Origin: Candidatus Omnitrophota bacterium
GTDB lineage: Bacteria > Omnitrophota > Gorgyraeia > JABMRG01
Assembly (NCBI GenBank): GCA_013202935.1
Contig: JABMRG010000005.1
Location: 1 to 8,531 of the forward strand
Direction: 5' to 3'
Length of the DNA stretch: 8,531 nt
Shown here: one piece after another, positions 1 through 6,000 of the stretch
Layout of the letters: every line of letters starts with the position of its first letter
Numbering within the stretch: position 1 is the first letter of the stretch
Notes under the pieces: generated by a model
What the model was told of the DNA's origin: nothing
Databases searched by the model: none
Seen by the model: the letters and a program-made list of their open reading frames with translations, nothing else
Translations under genes and position numbers: made by a program

Positions 1-1
1 A

Positions 2-712
2 TTACTGGTTAATATTTCTCTTAAGAGGCTGAGATGCACAAATGTTGAGGGTACAAAGAATTTGTTTGAGGCCTGTCTGAAAGAGAAAATAGAAAGAGTA
101 GTATACCTTAGTTCTACAGCTGTAATAGCCGGAAATTCAGAAGTGCCGCTTACCGACGATCTTCCTTTTTGCGCAACTAACAATTATGGCCAGTCAAAGA
201 TAGAAGCAGAAAGGGTAGCTCTCCAATACCGCGACAAAGGTTTAAAGACAGCTATTATAAGGCCTCCTATGGTATATGGTGAAGAAGAGCCGCATCTTCT
301 GTCTCTTATTGTAAGACTGATAAGGTGGAGGCTCCTTCCTATAATTGGCGAAGGCAACAATAAGCTTCATATGGTAGATATAGATAATGTTGTTGATGTA
401 ATGCTACTTTGCCTTTCTAGAAATGAGGCCTATGAGGGAACTTATATAGTTGCTGATAATGAGGTATTAAGCACAAAAGAGTTTTTAGGGATTATAGCAG
501 AAGCTATAGATGTAAGGCCACCTTTACATATGCATAAATCACTCATACCTTTCCTAGAACATACACCATTTTTAAAGAACAAGGTTACATTCTTTACAAA
601 GGATAGGGTCTATAGTATTGAGAGAATTAGGGATAGGTTAGGATATAACCCGAGGATCTCCATATATGATGGATTAAGAAGAGTGGCTCTTGCCTGCAGA
701 AAGAAAAGTTAA
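2..712 (+). CDS. NAD-dependent epimerase/dehydratase (extended SDR), 5'-truncated
   Basis: The frame is open from base 2 with no start, so the gene begins upstream and the window holds its last 236 codons. A TTG at 62 could be read as a start, but the residues before it (NVEGTKNLFEACL) are a hallmark stretch of extended short-chain dehydrogenases, so translation clearly comes from further up. Counting from base 2, the strand with the catalytic Ser/Thr is VVYLSSTAV (residues 33-41) and the catalytic pair is Tyr62-x3-Lys66 (YGQSK). The IIRPPMVYG motif follows, as in WcaG-like sugar epimerases and 3-beta-HSD-like enzymes. Missing are the N-terminal Rossmann GxxGxxG and roughly 80-100 residues. 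The family uses NAD(P) to epimerise, dehydrate or reduce nucleotide sugars, sterols or related substrates; the substrate cannot be told here. Its TAA overlaps the next ATG by one base (TAATG), so the two are probably translationally coupled. Confidence 0.9.
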   Translation, partial: LLVNISLKRLRCTNVEGTKNLFEACLKEKIERVVYLSSTAVIAGNSEVPLTDDLPFCATNNYGQSKIEAERVALQYRDKGLKTAIIRPPMVYGEEEPHLLSLIVRLIRWRLLPIIGEGNNKLHMVDIDNVVDVMLLCLSRNEAYEGTYIVADNEVLSTKEFLGIIAEAIDVRPPLHMHKSLIPFLEHTPFLKNKVTFFTKDRVYSIERIRDRLGYNPRISIYDGLRRVALACRKKS

Positions 713-1995
713 TGCAACGAGAGCGGCCCCAACTGGTTGTATCTGATAGGAAAGGAAAGATATTTAATATTCCCTATCTTGCTGTAGGCATGAAGGCGGG
801 CAGCTTTTTCCCGCTAGCGTTAAAAGATCTGGTAAGGCTTCCTCAGGGAAGCGAACTATTTATGCTCCCATCAAGGAAACCCGTAGGATACGATACTGCT
901 GCAAAAGATTTTGTTGTGCCAGATGGCTATTCTGCGGTTGCTGCATTTGTCTCACCCGGGCATACAATAACTTATAACAGCGCTTATATCGAGGATAAAA
1001 AAGTAGATAGACTGCCACTCTTTTCTTATGGAGCAGTTGCATTCTATAAAGGTGAATTTTATGTTACAGCACTAAGGGTAGATAGAGAACCCAGGCAGGA
1101 TATCCGTTTTATGGATATTAGCGCTGTAAAGAAGAATGCAAAAAGCCTAAGAAAACAATTTTCAAAAAACAGGCTATTCAGGCATCTCGAGGCTTGCGCC
1201 CTCTGTTATGGGTGTCCTGCAGCAAAGAACCTCTTTCTCAAAAGATATGAGGCGCCACTTCCAACATCTCCGTCATGTAACTCACGCTGTATAGGCTGCA
1301 TATCATATCAGCCAGGTAAGGGATGCCCTATAACACAACCGAGAATTAAGTTTGTGCCTACAGATGAGGAGATATCAGAAGTGGCCTTATATCATATCAG
1401 GAATGTAAAAGATCCGGTTGTAAGTTTTGGCCAAGGCTGCGAAGGAGAACCGCTACTCGTAGCAAAGACAATAGAAAGAGCCATTAGACTGATAAGGAAA
1501 GAGACCAAGAAAGGCATAATAAATCTGAACACAAATGCGAGCAAACCTGATCTCGTAAGAAGATTATCTGATGCAGGCTTAGACTCGATTAGGGTCAGCC
1601 TAAATAGCGTGCAGGAATTATATTATAATAGATACTATAAGCCAAGGAGTTATAGGTTTAAGGATGTTATAAGTTCAATAAGAGTGATGAAGAACAAGAA
1701 AGGCTTTGTCTCTGTCAATTATCTGATAATGCCAGGTTTTACAGATTCAAAAACAGAGTTTAGCCGATTAAAAAGGTTTATATCCAAAGAAAGAATAGAT
1801 ATGATACAACTACGAAACTTGAATATCGACCCTATTTATTATATAAGGGCATTAAAGTTTTCTATTGCAAGGAAAGAACTTATCGGCATAAAAGATATGA
1901 TAGTATCCTTAAAGAGTGATTTTCCGCACCTTATGCTCGGTTATTTTAATCCTTCCAGGACTCGGGTTACGCGTACCAGCAAACGCAATATTTAG
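712..1995 (+). CDS. Radical SAM protein with cysteine-rich N-terminal extension
   Basis: This 427-residue protein has a CX3CX2C motif at Cys189, Cys193 and Cys196 (CNSRCIGC), the signature ligands of the radical-SAM [4Fe-4S] cluster. FGQGCEGEPLL (239-249) occupies the place of the GGEP SAM-binding segment, and NLNTNAS and DSIRVSLNS follow as later barrel strands. Residues 1-155 form a separate domain that I cannot assign. Extra cysteines at 162, 165, 168, 205 and 243 could bind a second cluster or metal. From memory, similar proteins with the same N-terminal domain and an RNLNIDP segment (here 368-374) occur in deltaproteobacteria and related anaerobes, generally without known function. The start ATG overlaps the epimerase stop, and no good ribosome site precedes it, which favours coupled translation. 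The pairing with an epimerase hints at a shared cell-envelope or cofactor pathway, but this is a guess. Confidence 0.9.
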   Translation: MQRERPQLVVSDRKGKIFNIPYLAVGMKAGSFFPLALKDLVRLPQGSELFMLPSRKPVGYDTAAKDFVVPDGYSAVAAFVSPGHTITYNSAYIEDKKVDRLPLFSYGAVAFYKGEFYVTALRVDREPRQDIRFMDISAVKKNAKSLRKQFSKNRLFRHLEACALCYGCPAAKNLFLKRYEAPLPTSPSCNSRCIGCISYQPGKGCPITQPRIKFVPTDEEISEVALYHIRNVKDPVVSFGQGCEGEPLLVAKTIERAIRLIRKETKKGIINLNTNASKPDLVRRLSDAGLDSIRVSLNSVQELYYNRYYKPRSYRFKDVISSIRVMKNKKGFVSVNYLIMPGFTDSKTEFSRLKRFISKERIDMIQLRNLNIDPIYYIRALKFSIARKELIGIKDMIVSLKSDFPHLMLGYFNPSRTRVTRTSKRNI

Positions 1996-2012
1996 TTTAC
2001 ATTATATGTAAA
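1996..2012. promoter_or_regulatory. Palindrome over the -35 region, candidate operator
   Basis: TTTACATTATATGTAAA is a perfect 7-bp inverted repeat with a 3-base centre. It covers the -35 hexamer and most of the promoter spacer, which is a typical place for a repressor dimer. A second, shorter dyad (TATCT-agtg-AGATA, 2034-2047) lies at the start of the predicted transcript. The symmetry is seen directly; the regulatory role is inferred, and the palindrome matches no regulator site I can name. It is too AT-rich and lacks the T-run to be a terminator of the radical SAM gene. Confidence 0.45.
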
Positions 2013-2024
2013 TGATAGTATAAT
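1996..2024 (+). promoter_or_regulatory. Sigma-70-type promoter for the PurF-like gene
   Basis: TTTACA at 1996-2001 (5 of 6 to the -35 consensus) and a perfect TATAAT at 2019-2024 are separated by exactly 17 bases. Transcription would start near 2030-2032, giving a leader of about 40 bases before the ATG at 2071. The promoter begins directly after the radical SAM stop codon, so it marks the boundary between two transcription units. In the absence of a convincing terminator further down, it may serve all genes to the window end. Confidence 0.75.
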
Positions 2025-2058
2025 AATAACCCTTATCTAGTGAGATATCATCAAAAGC

Positions 2059-2066
2059 AGGAGGTG
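2059..2066 (+). promoter_or_regulatory. Strong Shine-Dalgarno for the PurF-like gene
   Basis: AGGAGGTG lies four bases before the ATG at 2071. This near-perfect site fixes the start codon, and with it the identity of residue 2 (Ser, codon AGC), which matters because in this enzyme family residue 2 becomes the catalytic N-terminal residue. Confidence 0.85.
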
Positions 2067-2070
2067 TTCA

Positions 2071-3519
2071 ATGAGCGGTATATTTGGAGTTGTCTCTAAA
2101 GGAGACTGCATAAACACACTTTTTTATGGCACTGACTATCATTCCCATTTAGGCACAGAGTATGGGGGTATGGCAGTATTAGGTGATAAGTTCACGCGCC
2201 ATATACACGATATCAGCCAGAGCCAGTTTAAATCGAAGTTTTACGATGACCTAAAACACATAAAAGGAAATAAGGGCATAGGCGTTATAAGCGACAAAGA
2301 TGAGCAGCCTATGTATCTGAACTCGAAATTTGGGCCATTCTGCATAGTTACAAGTGGCCTCATAGAAAACGCTGATGGATTAACAGATGAGCTGCTTAGA
2401 GAAGGTACCTCCTTTAGCGAAGTGAGCACAAGTGGAGTTAACGTGCCTGAACTTATTGCCAAGCTTATAAATCAAGGCGAGACCATAATAGATGGTATAG
2501 AAAAAATGTTTGAAAGAATAGAGGGCTCATGCTCGTTGCTTCTGCTGAATAGAGACGGCATATATGCAGCTCGGGACAGGCTGGGTTATACGCCTCTTAC
2601 AATAGGAAAGAATAAAGATGCATGGGCTGTTACTGCTGAGACAAGCGCTTTCCCTAATAATGATTTCAGCGTAGTAAAGCATCTTCAGCCAGGGGAGATA
2701 GTTTTAATAGAAGAGGCTGGCATAAAGCAGAAGAAAGAAGGCCATGCGAATAATCAGATATGCACTTTCTTGTGGATATATACAGGTTTTCCAGCAGCAA
2801 CGTATGAAGGCATAAATGTAGAAATTGTACGAGAAAGATGCGGACGAGCACTTGCAAGACAGGATAAGGATATAAAGGTTGATGTAGTATCAGGAGTTCC
2901 TGATTCAGGCCTTGCCCATGGTTTAGGCTATGCGATGGAATCTGGCAAGCCATTCAGGCGGCCCCTCGTAAAGTATACACCAGGTTATGGAAGAAGCTAT
3001 ACCCCGCCTTCACAAGAGACACGCGATTTAATAGCCAAGATGAAGCTTATTCCTATTAAAGAGATAATAGATGGCAACAGTATAGTAGTTTGCGAGGATT
3101 CTATAGTAAGGGGTACACAGCTTAAGAATTTCACTGTCAAGAAATTGTGGGACAGGGGGGCAAAAGAGATACATGTAAGGCCCGCATGCCCGCCACTTAT
3201 GTTTCCATGCAAATTCTGTCTTTCTACACGTTCTATCGATGAACTGGCAGCAAGAAAGGCAATAAGAAGCCTAGAGGGCCATGATCTTGAGGATGTTTCA
3301 GAATACGTAGACCATAAGACCTCAAAATATAAGAGCATGGTTGAGTGGATTGCAAAAGACCTCGAGATTACAACGCTAAGGTATCAGACAGTGGATAATA
3401 TGGTTGAGGCGGTAGGTTTACCAAAAGAGAAACTTTGCCTGTACTGCTGGACAGGAAAGTGCCCCAGCAAATCCAATTGCTCAAAATCACAAGAGAAAGC
3501 CGAAGCTGTTAAGATATAA
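2071..3519 (+). CDS. PurF-like amidophosphoribosyltransferase with degenerate glutaminase site
   Basis: The 482 residues align throughout with glutamine-PRPP amidotransferase (PurF), which makes phosphoribosylamine as the first step of purine synthesis. The phosphoribosyltransferase half looks functional: SGVPDSGLAHGLGYA (274-288), the GRSYTPPSQ loop (307-315) and the PRPP motif VVCEDSIVRGTQ (339-350; usually DD-SIVRGTT). Cys231, Cys380, Cys456 and Cys459 fall where the four [4Fe-4S] ligands of the Bacillus-type enzyme lie. The N-terminal Ntn-hydrolase half is unusual: it starts MSGIFGV rather than MCGI, HRGQES is replaced by HLGTEYGG (26-33), and the HVRYSTxG glutamine loop is missing, GIG (69-71) running straight into VISDKDEQP. 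HNG of the oxyanion hole reads TSG (94-96). It may use free ammonia, use Ser2, or have another role. From memory, a PurF-related subfamily beginning with a GTDYHSHLGT-like stretch exists in other bacteria, so the loop loss may be a subfamily trait. Confidence 0.87.
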   Translation: MSGIFGVVSKGDCINTLFYGTDYHSHLGTEYGGMAVLGDKFTRHIHDISQSQFKSKFYDDLKHIKGNKGIGVISDKDEQPMYLNSKFGPFCIVTSGLIENADGLTDELLREGTSFSEVSTSGVNVPELIAKLINQGETIIDGIEKMFERIEGSCSLLLLNRDGIYAARDRLGYTPLTIGKNKDAWAVTAETSAFPNNDFSVVKHLQPGEIVLIEEAGIKQKKEGHANNQICTFLWIYTGFPAATYEGINVEIVRERCGRALARQDKDIKVDVVSGVPDSGLAHGLGYAMESGKPFRRPLVKYTPGYGRSYTPPSQETRDLIAKMKLIPIKEIIDGNSIVVCEDSIVRGTQLKNFTVKKLWDRGAKEIHVRPACPPLMFPCKFCLSTRSIDELAARKAIRSLEGHDLEDVSEYVDHKTSKYKSMVEWIAKDLEITTLRYQTVDNMVEAVGLPKEKLCLYCWTGKCPSKSNCSKSQEKAEAVKI

Positions 3520-3525
3520 TAAATT

Positions 3526-4362
3526 ATGGGGACGACTCTATTTTTGATGCAAGGCAAACTATTAAAAAATAGGATCGTCCCTATTTTTCTGTCTATATTA
3601 ATTCTACTTTGTCTGCAATCCTATTCTGACGCAGAAGAAATAGCAACGCTAAGAGCAGGATATATCTGTTATGATCTAAAAGGAGATAAACGCTGGCAGG
3701 CCACTTCTGAAATAAGAAAGGTAGAGGGCACAGAGGAGGGTATTCATACGCTTACAGAAAAAGGCTCAGGACATTACTATCCTTTTGAGGGTAAAGTATC
3801 GTGGGTATCTAATCTTGAGTTTGAAGATTTTAAAAATAGGATAAGGCCACTTAAGCTCAAAAAGCGTATCTTTGATAGCAATAAAAGATTAATAGGAGTT
3901 GAAGAGCAGAACTTTAATTTCTTGACCAACGAAGCAGCTTACGGATATACAGATATGCTGAGCAACAAGAAGAAGGAGAAGATATTTAAGTTTAAAGGTG
4001 ATATCTTAAACAGGCTTATACTACCGGTATACATAAAAAAGATCTTAAGGGATGGCAAAAGGAATGTTGTAGCTCAGATGCTAACAAGCGAACCAAAGCT
4101 GTATAATATGGATGTAAGAATAGTAGGTGAGGAGGTAATAGATATAAATGGCAAGAGCTACCACACTTTTAAAATATGCCTTGATCCCAATCTGGGCCTA
4201 TTAAATATTTTCAAGACATTCATTCCTAAATCGTACATATGGCATTTAACAACAGGCAATTTTGATTTTCTTCAATATAAGGGCCTGGAAAGCAGCCCTT
4301 CTTCACCAAAGGTTAAGATTGTAGTACCAGAGTTTGAAAAGCTACTTTTAACTGATTTTTAA
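3526..4362 (+). CDS. Exported protein of unknown function (weakly DUF3108-like)
   Basis: The frame gives 278 residues. A positively charged start (KLLKNR, 11-16), a hydrophobic core (17-31) and SYSDA-EE make a signal peptide with likely signal peptidase I cleavage after Ala36. Cys29 is not in a lipobox. The mature part, about 240 residues, is rich in alternating beta-type segments and basic residues. The IRPLKLKKRIFD-type segment (about 86-97), the DILNRLILPVYI stretch and the late YIWHLTTG (238-245) loosely recall DUF3108 periplasmic proteins, but I would not assign it firmly. The start is uncertain: ATG 3526 lies at the edge of a hairpin repeat and ATG 3547 (residue 8) lies in its loop, and neither has a good ribosome site. 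The shorter form still gives a normal signal peptide. The gene lies 6 bases after the PurF-like stop and 14 before the decarboxylase. Confidence 0.75.
   Translation: MGTTLFLMQGKLLKNRIVPIFLSILILLCLQSYSDAEEIATLRAGYICYDLKGDKRWQATSEIRKVEGTEEGIHTLTEKGSGHYYPFEGKVSWVSNLEFEDFKNRIRPLKLKKRIFDSNKRLIGVEEQNFNFLTNEAAYGYTDMLSNKKKEKIFKFKGDILNRLILPVYIKKILRDGKRNVVAQMLTSEPKLYNMDVRIVGEEVIDINGKSYHTFKICLDPNLGLLNIFKTFIPKSYIWHLTTGNFDFLQYKGLESSPSSPKVKIVVPEFEKLLLTDF
3528..3582. repeat. Imperfect hairpin repeat (REP/MITE-like) embedded at a gene start
   Basis: GGGGACGACTCTATTTTT (3528-3545) is the near reverse complement of AAAAATAGGATCGTCCCT (3565-3582). Fifteen of 18 positions pair by Watson-Crick, two more form G-U wobbles in RNA, and one C-A mismatch remains. 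The loop is 19 bases. TATTTTT (3582-3588) follows the right arm, so the folded RNA resembles a Rho-independent terminator or attenuator just after the PurF-like gene. From memory, short hairpins with GGGGAC...CTATTTTT arms are highly repeated in some anaerobe genomes and are linked to REP-associated transposases; no second copy exists in this window to prove mobility. Confidence 0.6.
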
Positions 4363-4363
4363 A

Positions 4364-4370
4364 AAAGGAG
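4364..4370 (+). promoter_or_regulatory. Shine-Dalgarno for aspartate decarboxylase
   Basis: AAAGGAG ends six bases before the ATG at 4377, directly after the TAA of the preceding gene. It supports this start and independent translation inside a shared transcript. Confidence 0.8.
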
Positions 4371-4376
4371 AAGAGC

Positions 4377-5966
4377 ATGAAGACTTCCGAAGAAAAACGT
4401 TATGAGGCCTTAAGTCCTTTTGAACTTAAGAACAAGCTGATAGACATGGCAAAGACCCACCAGGAACGAATGATGCTAAATGCCGGCCGAGGTAATCCTA
4501 ATTGGGTAGCGATTACACCAAGGTATGGATTTTTCCAATTAGGTATTTTTGCGCTTGAGGAGTCGCAGAGAAAGCCCCATCGCCCCAACCTGGGTGGCGT
4601 GGCAATGAAAGAAGGTATAGCAAAACGATTTGAAGAGTTTCTGAATAAAAATTCAGATTTTCTCGGAATAGAGTTTTTAAGAGAAGCATTTGCCTGGGTG
4701 TATGCTGAACTTAAAATTGCGCCCGATGATTTTCTTAGCGAAATAGTAGATGCGATATTGGGCGATCATTATCCAATGCCTGATAGAATTTTGGACAGTG
4801 TTGAAAAGATAATTCATAAATATCTTGATCAGGAGATGTGTGCCGGAAATCCCCCTGCGGGCAGGTTTGATTTGTTTACAACCGAAGGAGGGACAGCTGC
4901 GATGGATTACATATTCAGCAGTCTTATGGAGAATAAGCTTTTACATAAAGGAGATAAGATTGCCTTGGGCACACCTATTTTTACCCCGTACCTTGAAATT
5001 CCTTACCTAAATGATTACGAGTTTGTTGAGCTTGAGATAAAACAGGATGAAAATGCAGGCTGGCACTACCCTGATTCAGAAATTGAAAAACTCGCTGACC
5101 CAAAGGTAAAGGCGTTCTTCCTTGTCAATCCCTCCAACCCCACATCGGTCAGTATGCACCAGGATACCCTTGATAAGATAGCCGAGCTAGTACAGACTCG
5201 AAGGAAAGATCTGATACTGCTTACCGATGACGTTTATGGAACTTTTGTAAATGGTTTCAGGTCACTTGCGGCAGCCGCCCCCTTAAATACAATTCTGGTT
5301 TATTCTTATTCAAAATATTTTGGGGCAACCGGGTGGCGATTAGGTGTTATCGCGATACACCAGGACAATGTTTTTGATAAGAAGATTGCTGCGTTGCCTG
5401 AAAAAGATAAGAAGCAGTTATGTAAGCGCTATGGCACTGTAAATCTTAATCCGACGGAGATGAAACTGATTGACAGGATGGTAGCGGATAGCCGTTCAGT
5501 GGCGCTTCATCATACTGCCGGACTTTCAACCCCGCAGCAGGTCTTAATGTCTCTTTTCTCATTGTACTGCCTTATTGATAAAAAGGGTGAATACAAAAAG
5601 TTGGCACAAGATATTGTCAGCCATAGATTCAAAACCTTATATAAGGCTGTTGGGATACCTCATCCAGAAAATCAGTATGATGCGCATTATTACGCGACTA
5701 TTGATATACCGGCACTTGCTGAGACTAGATATAATAAAGAATTCGCGGATTATCTGGTGAATAACTATGAGCCAATTGATTTTGTATGGCGTTTGGCAGA
5801 TGAGAAATCCATTGTTTTAATGGATGGAGGTGGATTTGACGCACCGAATATGTCTGTGCGTGTGTCACTTGCAAACCTGCCTGATAGTGCGTATGAAGAT
5901 ATTGGCAAGGGCATAAGTGATTTATTAGCGGAATATCATAATCGCTGGGAATCATCTAAGCGCTAA
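4377..5966 (+). CDS. aspD: Bifunctional aspartate transaminase / L-aspartate beta(4)-decarboxylase
   Basis: This PLP-dependent fold-type I enzyme converts L-aspartate to L-alanine and CO2 and also has aminotransferase activity. At 529 residues it has the length of the aspartate 4-decarboxylase family, well above ordinary aspartate aminotransferases of about 400. The characteristic N-terminus is present (LNAGRGNPNW, 35-43), as is an inserted helical region at about 80-150 that the short aminotransferases lack. Key parts are TTEGGTAAM (168-176, phosphate-binding side), NPSNPT (251-256), TDDVYGTF with Asp285 and Tyr287 contacting the cofactor, SYSKYFGATGWRLG with Schiff-base Lys313, and RVSLANLP with Arg495, likely for the substrate carboxylate. 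It is probably a cytoplasmic oligomer. The next gene is its partner antiporter, 34 bases downstream, in the order known from Tetragenococcus aspD-aspT. Together they give an energy-yielding aspartate-alanine cycle. All catalytic landmarks appear intact. Confidence 0.93.
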   Translation: MKTSEEKRYEALSPFELKNKLIDMAKTHQERMMLNAGRGNPNWVAITPRYGFFQLGIFALEESQRKPHRPNLGGVAMKEGIAKRFEEFLNKNSDFLGIEFLREAFAWVYAELKIAPDDFLSEIVDAILGDHYPMPDRILDSVEKIIHKYLDQEMCAGNPPAGRFDLFTTEGGTAAMDYIFSSLMENKLLHKGDKIALGTPIFTPYLEIPYLNDYEFVELEIKQDENAGWHYPDSEIEKLADPKVKAFFLVNPSNPTSVSMHQDTLDKIAELVQTRRKDLILLTDDVYGTFVNGFRSLAAAAPLNTILVYSYSKYFGATGWRLGVIAIHQDNVFDKKIAALPEKDKKQLCKRYGTVNLNPTEMKLIDRMVADSRSVALHHTAGLSTPQQVLMSLFSLYCLIDKKGEYKKLAQDIVSHRFKTLYKAVGIPHPENQYDAHYYATIDIPALAETRYNKEFADYLVNNYEPIDFVWRLADEKSIVLMDGGGFDAPNMSVRVSLANLPDSAYEDIGKGISDLLAEYHNRWESSKR

Positions 5967-5989
5967 TTATAAGAGGCCGGCTAAAAAAT

Positions 5990-5997
5990 AGGAGAGG
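5990..5997 (+). promoter_or_regulatory. Shine-Dalgarno for the antiporter
   Basis: AGGAGAGG lies three bases before the ATG at 6001 (the AGGAG core seven bases before it), in the 34-base gap after the decarboxylase. It decides the start. Confidence 0.75.
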
Positions 5998-6000
5998 TTT

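Noticed and set aside
62..64. TTG as a start of the epimerase
   Set aside because: The same frame is open to base 2 and encodes conserved family residues (NVEGTKN) before it, so the gene simply begins outside the window.
1996..2012. The palindrome as a terminator for the radical SAM gene
   Set aside because: It is nearly all A and T, has no following T-run, and overlaps a near-perfect promoter.
2241..3338. Antisense open frames inside the PurF-like gene
   Set aside because: They have no ribosome sites or recognisable protein features and mirror a gene that is conserved along its whole length.
4334..4362. Possible internal promoter (TTGAAA) before aspD
   Set aside because: The -10 position 17 bases on reads TTTTAA, only a partial match, and it lies in the end of a coding region.
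4825..5010. Short + strand frame inside aspD
   Set aside because: It overlaps conserved decarboxylase sequence (including the GGT phosphate-binding region) in another frame and shows no protein family features.
5974..5989. GCCGGC followed by a run of A as a terminator or hairpin after aspD
   Set aside because: The symmetry is only 6 bases with no loop, and an A-run on this strand is not a terminator tail; a good ribosome site follows at once.
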